From Macropodus opercularis (taxonomy: Eukaryota > Chordata > Actinopteri > Anabantiformes > Osphronemidae): 64,000 bases of DNA. The notes under the pieces were generated by a model. That model saw nothing but the letters and a program-made list of their open reading frames with translations. It made no database searches and was not told the origin of the DNA. The translations under genes and the position numbers were made by a program. The DNA is taken from positions 18,129,501-18,193,500 of the forward strand of contig CM061099.1 of assembly GCA_030770545.1 (NCBI GenBank), in the 5' to 3' direction. Within the stretch, counting starts at the first letter, position 1. Every line of letters begins with the position of its first letter. Below, in pieces: positions 35,121 through 47,378 of this stretch.

Positions 35121-36444
35121 CTTACCTTCATAAATGCTGTCTTTTTTTCCTGGGATGCCGGGCAAAACCAAAGAGCAGTCTGCCTCATAGCGGTAGCAAG
35201 GAGCCATGCATTTAGTTTGCATAGCACGCAATGATGAGGAGCGCAGCCTTGGGAACTGGCAAATTAGAAAAAGCAAAATGGAAAAACATTTGAATATTCC
35301 AATTTAAGACATGTATTTCTATAATATACTAGAAAATAAATACAATGTTAAACAATCACTGACCTAAGTGTAAAGAGGACCACAAAACAGCACCAGTACA
35401 TGACAACAAAACACTCCTTTCTGTAACTGCATGTTTCCCCTGTGATGCAGAGCGACGAGGTGCCGCTACGACAGCCCGCAATCACCAAATCAACCATATA
35501 CTGAAGCGAAGGCACAACAGGTTTTGTCCAATCTTCACTCATTTCTTTAGAAAACATGTTAAATACTAGCTATTGTCTTTTACTGAACAATATTAGCATA
35601 CTTACTACACTGAAAAAGGTGCTCACAGCAAAATACACACATCTAAAGTGTTCTAGCATCTATAGTCCCTCTTCAACCAATGACCCAAACAACTTTCACG
35701 GGATTAAAAACGGCAGAAAATTACCTCTGCAAATTGGCTAATGTGTCTAACGCTAAATGCTAATGCTACCTGGTTACCGTTACTAAGGACAAACTTAAAC
35801 CTAAACTTAGTAAACATAGCACCCTAAGTGGATAAAATACATTTTCGATTATATGGATAATATTCCTAAAACAATGCTGGCATACTGTGATAAATCCGAT
35901 CACTGAGTCCATACTCACTTTGGAAGATGATGCACTTTATCGTCCCGCCTGACCGCTCTACGTCTGTCTCTTCTTTGGCTCCTCACGACATCCCAGTACA
36001 AACGACCAGTCCGCCCCCTAGCGGTAGCTACCAGTCTTGCATTTAGTTTACGTGGCATGCAATGACGTGGAGCGTAGCCCTGGGAACTGGTACATTAGAC
36101 AAAGCAAAAATGGAAAACATTTGAATATTCCACTTTAAATTATGCATTTCTGAAATATATTTAAAACTAAATATAAACACTGACAGGGCGGCCCAAATGC
36201 TTAAGAAATTATCAGTGACACCACTATGACCACAAAACAGCATGAGTACATGACAACAAAAGACTGGCGTTTCTGTGATTGCATGTGTGTGATGCAGAGC
36301 CACAATAGAGGCCGCTACGTCAGCCCACAATCACCACATCAACCATATAATGAAGCTAAGCACAACAGCTGTCGCCGGTGCTTCACTTACAGGACTTGCT
36401 TAGAAAATATGTTAAATAGCAATGGACCATTCCTTGACTCACAA
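35121..36444 (-). repeat. Module 6
   Basis: Full-length form with the TACAAA spacer and without the 46-bp deletion. One substitution near 36260 (AAGACTGG for AATACTGG). CTCF-like motif 36011-36024. Confidence 0.9.
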
Positions 36445-37300
36445 TGAAAAAAAAGGAAACTTACATTGATAGGGGGTCCCAGAATGCCAGGATTTTTACT
36501 TCGAATCGGCATCACACACTGAGACCATTTCCTATCGTGCAACATAAAATGAAGAAAGTAATTAATAAAGACAGGGTGGCCAATAGTGCCAGCATTTGTC
36601 TTAGGACCTGCAAAACACGCTTTGACCATTCCCTAACATACAATGTAATACAACATGTTACATTGACAGGAGGTCCCAGAATGCCAGGATTTTCAGTTGA
36701 CCTGGCATCACACACTGGGACCATTTCCTATCGTGCAACATAAAGTGAAGAAATCAATTAATAAAGACTTACCGTCACAAGAGGCCAATAGTTCCAGCAT
36801 TTGTCTTAGGACCTGCAAAACACGCTTTGACCATTCCCTAACATACAATGTAATACAACATGTTACATTGACAGGGGGTCCCAGAATGCCAGGATTTTCA
36901 GTTGACCTGGCATCACACACTGGGACCATTCCCTGTCTTACAATCCAATACACAAAAAAAAAAAAAAAAATTACCTTACATTGATAGGGGGTCCCAGAAT
37001 GCCAGGATTTTTACTTCGACCTGGCATCACACACTGGGACCATTTCCTATCGTGCAACATAAAGTAAAGAAATTAATAAATAAAGACTTACCGTTACAAG
37101 GTGGCCAATAGTGCCAGCATTTGTCCTAGGACCTGCAAAACACACTTAGACCATTCCCTAACATACAATGTAATACAACATGTTACATTGACAGGGGGTC
37201 CCAGAATGCCAGGATTTTCAGTTGACCTGGCATCACACACTGGGATCATTTCCTATCGTGCAACATAAAGTGAAGAAATCAATTAATAAAGACTTACCGT
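36445..37300 (-). repeat. Core/linker array 8 (unit 2, exon-1 side)
   Basis: Short array. At about 36566-36576 the CTTACCGTT between linker A and the Y core is missing (AATAAAGACAGGGTGGCC), so that linker has no GT donor. A long A run stands at about 36954-36970. The Y core at 36780 has lost two bases (CACAAGAGGCC). No gene. Confidence 0.88.
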
Positions 37301-37701
37301 CACAGGGTTTTCTGCAACTGCGTGTTTCCCCTGTGATGCAGAGCGATGAGAGGCCGCTACGCTAGTCCACAATCACCAAATAAACAATTTACTGCAGCTA
37401 AGGCACAACAGGTGTCGCTTTTGCTTCACTTACAGGACTTCCTTAGAAAATATGTTAAATATTAGCTATTGTCTTCTACCGAACAATATTAGCATAGTTC
37501 ATTCACTGAAAAAGGTGCTCAAGACATTATACGGGCATCTTCCTGCCACGTTCCTTGCAGCTTATCCACTAAACCCAATGCACCTACATTACAAAAGCAT
37601 GGATGTAAACTAAATTCTGTCCTTATTTTTCTTCAGAAAACAGAACATGACAAATCAACATAGAAATAAGCATTTTTGTCTCTGCTGTACGGAAAGCTTA
37701 C
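37301..37701 (-). other. 5' end of SYCE2 intron 1, gene 2
   Basis: Counterpart of 10351-10760 with a few substitutions and a short deletion near 37627 (unit 1 has TTATCACGACATTTC where this copy has TTTTTC). It holds the same degenerate half-module. No gene seen. Confidence 0.6.
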
Positions 37702-37750
37702 CTGTCTGCCATAGCACGCGTCCGTCAATACCCCGAACACAGGGTTTCAT
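37702..37750 (-). CDS. syce2: SYCE2-like gene 2, probable first coding exon
   Basis: Copy of 10761-10809. The single difference within the coding part is in the third codon (CCC for CCA), which leaves Pro unchanged, so the MKPCVRGIDGRVLWQT frame is preserved. The same change destroys the out-of-frame upstream ATG present in gene 1. Splicing to exon 2 at 12473 would remove an intron of 25,228 bp that consists almost entirely of array and modules. Confidence 0.5.
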
Positions 37751-38233
37751 TCAAAACATTGATTAGGCCACGATGACCTTTACTTTGGCCTTACGACCTG
37801 CTGTATCGTGACTGTATTAATGCCGCCGGTGCACCCAAGAGGCCAGTCAGCTTATGGGCTGGATGTGCGTGAAACGACACTGAAATCCTTTTCTGTTCTG
37901 GACAATTTTACTCTCTTACGCAATCCAGTTGTGCAGTACAGTCCACAGAGTAGCTACATGACCAACCTCTAGGCCATGTCCGTTCTGTTCAAGATGAGTA
38001 TGTGAGTTAAACTTCTAAAACGTTTGGCCCACTGGCCTAGCGTAGGTAGACACTGGCAAATGTGTCACACAAAATGTACTACATATACTACATGTTGACA
38101 CTGGAGGCGCAGATTCTTCTTGTAGGAGTGTGATCTACTCAATTGAAATACATAAAGTACTAGTTACAACTTGTAATGTGTCAAAGTATTTAGGCAGATG
38201 ATGAACTTATCTTTTCTGTGTTTTTGTTAATAG
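37751..38233. promoter_or_regulatory. SYCE2 gene 2 upstream region fused to remnant GCDH intron
   Basis: Counterpart of 10810-11291, leading into orphan GCDH exon 3. The near-identity of the two junction regions implies that units 2 and 3 inherited one and the same fusion, not two independent breakpoints. Confidence 0.5.
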
Positions 38234-38307
38234 GAACTCATGATGTCCATGCCTTGATCCTGGGTGGAGCCATTACTGGACTGCAATCCTTCACTGTTGG
38301 AAGGTAA
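38234..38307 (+). pseudogene. Orphan GCDH last exon, copy 3
   Basis: Third copy, coding sequence unchanged from copies 1 and 2. The polypyrimidine tract just upstream has one change (TCTGTG where copies 1 and 2 have TCTGTC). As with copy 2, it follows a SYCE2 first-exon region (37702-37750) directly and lacks the body of GCDH. Confidence 0.8.
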
Positions 38308-39064
38308 AGCTTCTCCAGTCTTCTTACTTGGAATGAGCTGAGGTGAAACAAGGAACACTGTGCAACCTGTTCATCTGTCCCCTAACAAACTTGGAGGATA
38401 TTTGAAACTTGGCTTGTTGGGATACAGCAATATATCTATCAGATTAATTAATTTTTTAGTGTTTAACTGTTTTCTCATAATTGATCTATAACCTCCATTT
38501 GATATCTGGTTAATGTTGACGGTCCGCTTAACTAAAGAGTTGGTTATATTTATGATATGAGTGTAAAGATGTTTAAATTTTAAATGTGTGAATACAGGTA
38601 CATGCAGTATGTACAAGCCCTTTACACGTAATTATATCCAATATCGGTGTCATGTTTGTTCTGTTTTTGAGGAGTTTGGTGAAATATGTAATACTCTGAT
38701 ATTGTAATTTCTTAAATATACAAAAATAAAAAAGACCTTCACACCAATGTGGATTGGACTGTTGCATTTATTTACTGAATGAACCCATACTGGCTATGCC
38801 TCTAAATAAAACATGGCATTTGCTCTTCATAGTCAAAAGAGTTGTGAACACTCCAAGATGCATCTTGGGGTAAAAAAGTGAAACGCAAGGTGAGTAATAT
38901 TACCACTAAAGGAAAGTGCTTTGTATACTCGCTAACACAACTTCAATCTAATACGAACATCAGGATAGAAACTAGCTTATGGACATTCTGATGCCTGACC
39001 AATGGGCAGACCTTCTCGAAGACAAGCCACAGCCCGGTTGGCCTCCAGGAGCTCCTTACTGATC

Positions 39065-39178
39065 TTAGTGCAGCGTTCGCACCTCATACAGCTCCTGCAT
39101 TTTCACCTCCATCTCATTATTGTTGTCTTCATAGACCATGTACATGTGCTCCCTCATCAGCTGGCACTTCTCCGTCAC
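39065..39178 (-). CDS. syce2: SYCE2-like gene 3, terminal coding exon
   Basis: Third copy of the terminal exon. It has the same TAA (39065-39067) and the same out-of-frame C-terminal remainder (38977-39064), so the frame change predates the triplication. Acceptor at 39179-39184 unchanged. Confidence 0.75.
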   Translation of the reverse strand: MTEKCQLMREHMYMVYEDNNNEMEVKMQELYEVRTLH

Positions 39179-39278
39179 CTGCAACAGGATAATCAAATCA
39201 AGGACAAGACTAGTGGGCAGAGATGGTCTGACGGACTCTGATCACCGCATTAAAAATCATGCCTATGATCAGTAGTAC

Positions 39279-39415
39279 CTTTGCCACTAGCTTCTCCTGA
39301 AAATCCTCCATCGCCTTCTCACTGCTAGCACGATTGTTGATCTGCTCAATCACTCCCTGCAATGTTCTGCTGATGATGTCTATTGTTGAGCTATAGACAA
39401 CATTAAAGTAGGTCA
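39279..39415 (-). CDS. syce2: SYCE2-like gene 3, exon 2
   Basis: Third copy of the 137-nt exon, open throughout. The intron on its 3' side differs from copies 1 and 2 near 39256 (ATCATG for AGCTTG). The acceptor CCACAG is preserved, but the pyrimidine tract has one base changed (AAATTTC for ACATTTC on the minus strand). The first exon of gene 3 is beyond the window. Confidence 0.8.
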
Positions 39416-39505
39416 CTGTGGAAATTTAAAGAACAAAACAGTTTAATAACATGAAAGAATTATTACTTCTCTGAGTGATCTATACAGCCTGCAGCTGATT
39501 CTTCT

Positions 39506-42500
39506 AACTTACAATGAAAAAAAACAATAACCTTATATTGATAGGGGATCCCAGAATGCCAGGATTTTTACTTCGACCTGGCATCACACACTGGGACCAT
39601 TCCCTGTCTTAAAATGAAAAAAAAAACAATAACCTTATTTTGATAGGGGGTCCCAGAATGCCAGGATTTTCAGTTTGACCTGGCATCACACACTGGGACC
39701 ATTTCCTATGGTGCAACATAAAGTGAAGAAATCAATTAATAAAGACTTACCGTCACAGGGTGGCCAATAGTGCCAGCATTTGTCCTAGGACCTGCAAAAC
39801 ACGCTTTGACCATTCCCTAAAATACAATGTAATACAACATGTTACATTGACAGGAGGTCTCAGAATACCAGGATTTTCAGTTGACCTGGCATCACACGCT
39901 GGGACCATTCCCTGTCTTACAATGAAAAAAAAGGAAACTTACATTGACAGGGGGTCCAAGAATGCCAGGACTATACCCCCAACCTGGCATCACACACTGG
40001 GACCATTCCCTGTCTTACAATGCAATACACAAAATAAAAAAAACAATAACCTTACTTTGATAGGGGGTCCCAGAATGCCAGGACTATACCCCCAACTTGG
40101 CATCACACACTGGGACCATTTCCTATCGTGCAACATAAAGTATAGACATTAATAAATAAAGACTTACCGTTACAGGGTGGCCAATAGTGCCAGCATTTGT
40201 CCTCAGACCTGCAAAACACGATTTGACCATTCCCTAACATGCAATGTAATACAACATGTTACATTGACAGGGGGTCCCAGAATGCCAGGATTTTCAGTTG
40301 ACCTGGCATCACACACTGGGACCATTCCCTGTCTTACAATGAAAAAAAAGAAAACTTATGTTGACAGGGGGTCCCAGAATGCCAGGACTATACCCCCAAC
40401 CTGGCATCACACACTGGGACCATTCCCTGTCTTACAATCCAATACACAAAAAAAAAAAAAAACAATAACCTTACATTGATAGGGGATCCCAGAATGCCAG
40501 GATTTTCAGTTTGACCTGGCATCACACACTGGGACCATTCCCTGTCTTACAATGAAAAAAAAGAAAACTTACGTTGACAGGGGGTCCCAGAATGCCAGGA
40601 CTATACCCCCAACCTGGCATCACACACTGGGACCATTCCCTGTCTTACAATGCAATACACAAAATAAAAAAAAACAATAACCTTACATTGATAGGGGGTC
40701 CCAGAATGCCAGGATTTTTTCTTCGACCTGGCATCACACACTGGGACCATTTCCTATCGTGCAACATAAAGTATAGAAATTAATAAATAAAGACTTACTG
40801 TAACAGGGTGGCCAATAGTGCCTGCATTTGTCCTCAGACCTGCAAAACACGCTTTGACCATTCCCTAACATACAATGTAATACAACATGTTACATTGACA
40901 GGAGGTCTCAGAATACCAGGATTTTCAGTTGACCTGGCATCACACGCTGGGACCATTCCCTATCTTACAATGAAAAAAAAAGGAAACTTACGTTGACGGG
41001 GGTCCCGGAATGCCAGGACTATACCCCCAACCTGGCATCACACACTGGGACTATTCGCTGTCTTACAATCCAATACACAAAATAAAAAAACAAACAATAA
41101 CCTTACATTGACAGGGGATCCCAGAATGCCAGGATTTTTACTTCGACCTGGCATCACACACTGGGACCATTCCCTGTCTTACAATGAAAAAAAAGGAAAC
41201 TTACGTTGAAAGGGGGTCCCAGAATGCCAGGACTATACCCCCAACCTGGCATCACACACTGGGACCATTCCCTGTCTTACAATCAAATACACAAAATAAA
41301 AAAAATAAAAAACTTACATTGACAGGGGGTCCCAGAACGCCAGGATTTTCAGTTTGACCTGGCATCACACACTGGGACCATTTCCTATCGTGCAACATAA
41401 AGTAAAGAAATTAATAAATAAAGACTTACCGTTACAGGGTGGCTAATAGTGCCAGCATTTGTCCTCAGACCTGCAAAACACACTTTGACCATTCCCTAAC
41501 ATACAATGTAATACAACATGTTACATTGACAGGAGGTCTCAGCATACCAGGATTTTCAGTTTGACCTGGCATCACACACTGGGACCATTCCCTGTTTTAC
41601 AATGAAAAAAAAGGAAACTTACGTTGACAGGGTGTCCCAGAATGCCAGGACTATACCCCCAACGTGGCATCATACACTGGGACTATTCGCTGCCTTACAA
41701 TGCAATACACAAAATTAAAAAAACAAACAATAACCTTACATTGACAGGGGGTCCCAGAATACCAAGATTTTCAGTTGACCTGGCATCACACACTGGGACC
41801 ATTTTCTATCGTGCAACAAAAAGTATAGAAATTAATAAATAAAGACTTACCGTTACAGGGTGGCCAATAGTGCCAGCATTTGTCCTCGGACCTGCAAAAC
41901 ACGCTTTGACCATTCCCTAACATACAATGTAATACAACATGTTACATTGACAGGGGGTCCCAGAATGCCAGGATTTTTACTTCGACCTGACATCACACAC
42001 TGGGACCATTCCCTGTCTTACAATGCAATACACAAAATAAAAAAAAACAATAACCTTACATTGATAGGGGATCCCAGAATGCCAGGATTTTTACTTCGAC
42101 CTGGCATCATACACTGGGACCATTTCCTATCGTGCAACTAAAAGTATAGAAATTAATAAATAAAGACTTACCGTTACAGGGTGGCCAATAGTGCCAGCAT
42201 TTGTCCTAGAACCTGCAAAACACGCTTTGACCATTCCCTAACATACAATGTAATACAACATGTTACATTGACAGGGGGTCCCAGAATGCCAGGATTTTTA
42301 CTTCGACCTGACATCACACACTGGGACCATTCCCTGTTTTACAATGAAAAAAAAGGAAACTTACGTTGACAGGGTGTCCCAGAAAACCAGGACTATACCC
42401 CCAACCTGGCATCACACACTGGGACCATTCCCTGTCTTACAATGCAATACACAAAATAAAAAAAAAAACAATAACCTTACATTGATAGGGGGTCCCAGAA

Positions 42501-45500
42501 TGCCAGGATTTTTACTTCGACCTGGCATCATACACTGGGACCATTTCCTATCGTGCAACTAAAAGTATAGAAATTAATAAATAAAGACTTACCGTTACAG
42601 GGTGGCCAATAGTGCCAGCATTTGTCCTAGGACCTGCAAAACACGCTTTGACCATTCCCTAACATACAATGTAATACAACATGTTACATTGATAGGGGAT
42701 CCCAGAATGCCAGGATTTTTAGTTTGACCGGGCATCACACACTGGGACCATTTCCTATCGTGCAACTAAAAGTGAAGAAATCAATTAATAAAGACTTACC
42801 GTCACAGGGTGGCCAATAGTGCCAGCATTTGTCCTCAGACCTGCTAAACACGCTTTGACCATTCCCTAACATACAATGTAATACAACATGTTACATTGAC
42901 AGGGGGTCCCAGAATGTCAGGATTTCAAGATTGACCTGGCATCACACACTGGGACCATTCCCTGTCTTACAATCAAAAAAAAGGAAACTTACATTGACAG
43001 GGGGTCCCAGAATACCAAGATTTTCAGTTGACCTGGCATCACACACTGGGACCATTTCCTATCGTGCAACATAAAGTATAGAAATTAATTAATAAAGACT
43101 TACCGTTACAGGGTGGCCAATAGTGCCAGCATTTGTCCTAGGACCTGCAAAACACGCTTTGACCATTCCCTAACATACAATGTAATACAACATGTTACAT
43201 TGACAGGAGGTTACAGAATACCAAGATTTTCAGTTGACCTGGCATCAAACGCTGGGACCATTCCCTGTCTTACAATGAAAAAAAAAGAAACTTACGTTGA
43301 CAGGGGGTCCCAGAATGCCAGGACTATACCCCCAACCTGGCGTCACACACTGGGACCATTCCCTGTCTTACAATGCAATACACAAAATAAAAAAAAAACA
43401 AACCTTACATTGATAGGTGGTCCCAGAACGCCAGGACCATTTCCTATCGCGCAACATAAAGTATAGAAATTGTTAATTAATAAAGACTTACCGTTACAGG
43501 GTGGCCAATAGTGCCAGCATTTGTCCTAGGACCTGCAAAACACACTTTAACCATTCCCTAACATACAATGTAATACAACATGTTACATTGACAGGAAGTC
43601 TCAGAATACCAGGATTTTCAGTTGACCTGGCATCACACGCTGGGACCATTCCCTGTCTTACAATGAAAAATAAGGAAACTTACGTTGAAAGGGGGTCCCA
43701 GAATGCCAGGATTTTCAGTTTGACCTGGAATCACACACTGGGACCATTCCCTGTCTTACAATGAAAAAAAAGAAAACTTACGTTGAAAGGGGGTCCCAGA
43801 AAGCCAGGATTTTTACTTCGACCTGGCATCACACACTGGGACCATTCCCTGTCTTACAATGCAATACACAAAATAAAAAAAAAACAAACCTTACATTGAT
43901 AGGGGGTCCCAGAACGCCAGGACCATTTCCTATCGTGCAACATACAGTATAGAAATTAATAAATAAAGACTTACCGTTACAGGGTGGCCAATAGTGCCAG
44001 CATTTGTCCTAGGACCTGCAAAACACACTTTGACCATTCCCTAACATACAATGTAATACAACATGTTACATTGACAGGAGGTCTCAGAATACCAGGATTT
44101 TCAGTTGACCTGGCATCACACACTGGGACCATTCCCTGTTTTACAATGAAAAAAAAGGAAACTTACGTTGACAGGGTGTCCCAGAATGCCAGGACTATAC
44201 CCCCAACCTGGCATCACACACTGGGACTATTCGCTGCCTTACAATGCAATACACAAAATTAAAAAAACAAACAATAACAGGGGGTCCCAGAATACCAAGA
44301 TTTTCAGTTGACCTGGCATCACACGCTGGGACCATTCCCTGTCTTACAATCCAATACACAAAATAAAAACAACAAACAATAACCTTACTTTGATAGGGGA
44401 TCCCAGAATGCCAGGATTTTTACTTCGACCTGGCATCACACACTGAGACCATTTCCTATCGTGCAACATAAAGTACAGAGATTAATAAATAAAGACTTAC
44501 CGTCACAGGGTGGCCAATAGTGCCAGCATTTGTCCTCAGACCTGCAAAACACGCTTTGACCATTCCCTAACATACAATGTAATACAACATGTTACATTGA
44601 CAGGAGGTCTCAGAATACCAGGATTTTCAGTTGACCTGGCATCAGACGCTGGGACCATTCCCTGTCTTACAATGAAAAAAAAGGAAACTTACGTTGACAG
44701 GGGGTCCCAGAATGCCAGGACTATACCCCCAACCTGGCATCACACACTGGGACCATTTCCTATCGTGCAACTAAAAGTATAGAAATTAATAAATAAAGGC
44801 TTACCATTACAGGGTGGCCAATAGTGCCAGCATTTGTCCTCAGACCTGCAAAACACGCTTTGACCATTCCCTAACGAACAATGTAATAATATAACATGTT
44901 ACATTGATAGGGGATCCCAGAATGCCAGGATTTTTACTTCGACCTGGCATCACACACTGGGACCATTCCCTGTCTTACAATGAAAAAAAAGGAAACTTAC
45001 GTTGACAGGGGGTCCCAGAATGCCAGGACTATACCCCCAACCTGGCATCACACACTGGGACCATTCCCTGTCTCACAATCCAATACACAAAATAAAAAAA
45101 CAAACAATAACCTTACTTTGATAGGGGATCCCAGAATGCCAGGATTTTTTCTTCGACCTGGCATCACACACTAGGACCATTTCCTATCGTGCAACATAAC
45201 GTGAAGAAATTATTTAATGAAGACTTACCGTTACAGGGTGGCCAATAGTGCCAGCATTTGTCCTAGGACCTGCAAAACACGCTTTGACCATTCCCTAAGA
45301 TACAATGTAATACAACATGTTACATTGACAGGGGATCCCAGAATGCCAGGATTTTCAGTTTGACCTGGAATCACACGCTGGGACCATTCCCTGTCTTACA
45401 ATGAAAAAAAAGGAAACTTACGTTGAAAGGGGGTCCCAGAATGCCAGGACTATACCCCCAACCTGGCATCACACACTGGGACCATTTCCTGTCTTACAAT

Positions 45501-46054
45501 GCAATACACAAAATAAAAAAAACAATAACCTTACATTGACAGGGTGTCCCAGAATGCCAGGATTTTCAGTTTGACCTGGAATCACACACTGGGACCATTC
45601 CCTGTCTTACAATGAAAAAAAAGGAAACTTACGTTGACAGGGGGTCCCACAATGCCAGGACTATACCCCCAACCTGGCATCACACACTGGGACCATTTCC
45701 TATCTTGCAACATAAAGTATAGAAATTAATAAATAAAGACTTACCGTCACAGGGTGGCCAATAGTGCCAGCATTTGTCCTCAGACCTGCAAAACACACTT
45801 AAACCATTCCCTAACATACAATGTAATACAACATGTTACATTGACAGGAGGTATCAGAATACCAGGATTTTCAGTTGACCTGGCATCACACGCTGGGACC
45901 ATTCCCTGTCTTACAATACAATACACAAAATAAAAAAAACAATAACCTTACATTGACAGGGGGTCCCAGAATGCCAGGATTTTTACTTCGACCTGGCATC
46001 GCACACTGGAACCATTTCCTATCGTGCAAAATCAAGGAATTCAAATAATAAAGA
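39506..46054 (-). repeat. Core/linker array 9 (unit 3)
   Basis: Starts like arrays 1 and 4 but has an additional C-type linker and X core near 39610-39700. Includes collapsed cores near 43410 and 43896. Near 44275 an internal deletion joins AATAACA directly to GGGGGTCCC. One linker C near 41303 ends AAAAAACTTAC in place of ATAACCTTAC. No gene. Confidence 0.88.
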
Positions 46055-47378
46055 CTTACCTTCATAAATGCTGTCTTTTTTTCCTGGGATGCCGGGCAAA
46101 ACCAAAGAGCAGTCTGCCTCATAGCGGTAGCAAGGAGCCATGCATTTAGTTTGCATAGCACGCAATGACGAGGAGCGCAGCCTTGGGAACTGGCAAATTA
46201 GAAAAAGCAAAATGGAAAAACATTTGAATATTCCAATTTAAGATATGTATTTCTATAATATACTAGAAAATAAATACAATGTTAAACAATCACTGACCTA
46301 AGTGTAAAGAGGACCACAAAACAGCACCAGTACATGACAACAAAACACTCCTTTCTGTAACTGCATGTTTCCCCTGTGATGCAGAGCGACGAGGTGCCGC
46401 TACGACAGCCCGCAATCACCAAATCAACCATATACTGAAGCGAAGGCACAACAGGTTTTGTCCAATCTTCACTCATTTCTTTAGAAAACATGTTAAATAC
46501 TAGCTATTGTCTTTTACTGAACAATATTAGCATACTTACTACACTGAAAAAGGTGCTCACAGCAAAATACACACATCTAAAGTGTTCTAGCATCTATAGT
46601 CCCTCTTCAACCAATGACCCAAACAACTTTCACGGGATTAAAAACGGCAGAAAATTACCTCTGCAAATTGGCTAATGTGTCTAACGCTAAATGCTAATGC
46701 TACCTGGTTACCGTTACTAAGGACAAACTTAAACCTAAACTTAGTAAACATAGCACCCTAAGTGGATAAAATACATTTTCGATTATATGGATAATATTCC
46801 TAAAACAATGCTGGCATACTGTGATAAATCCGATCACTGAGTCCATACTCACTTTGGAAGATGATGCACTTTATCGTCCCGCCTGACCGCTCTACGTCTG
46901 TCTCTTCTTTGGCTCCTCACGACATCCAAGTACAAACGAACAGTCCGCCCCCTAGCGGTAGCTACCAGTCTTGCATTTAGTTTACGTGGCATGCAATGAC
47001 GTGGGGCGTAGCCCTGGGAACTGGTACATTAGACAAAGCAAAAATGGAAAACATTTGAATATTCCACTTTAAATTATGCATTTCTGAAATATATTTAAAA
47101 CTAAATATAAACACTGACAGGGCGGCCCAAATGCTTAAGAAATTATCAGTGACACCACTATGACCACAAAACAGCATGAGTACATGACAACAAAATACTG
47201 GCGTTTCTGTGATTGCATGTGTGTGATGCAGAGCCACAATAGAGGCCGCTACGTCAGCCCACAATCACCACATCAACCATATGATGAAGCTAAGCACAAC
47301 AGCTGTCGCCGGTGCTTCACTTACAGGACTTGCTTAGAAAATATGTTAAATAGCAATGGACCATTCCTTGACTCACAA
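46055..47378 (-). repeat. Module 7
   Basis: Full-length form. Flanking changes beside the CTCF-like motif (46945-46958) read CGAACAG for CGACCAG, while the 14-bp core is unchanged. The 130-bp exon-like block is continuous on the minus strand with the next X core through linker A. Confidence 0.9.

Larger units (their letters stand above)
11272..38213. repeat. Segmental duplication unit 2 (orphan GCDH exon + SYCE2-like gene 2)
   Basis: Second direct copy, about 26.9 kb. It matches unit 1 base for base over long stretches: offset 11271, becoming 11272 after one extra A in a poly-A run near 13510. It then departs in the array, lacking the 3.3-kb duplication of unit 1 but carrying a 5.53-kb tandem duplication and a long extra array. 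It ends with the same SYCE2 first-exon region. Extra length relative to unit 1 is confined to SYCE2 intron 1. Confidence 0.9.
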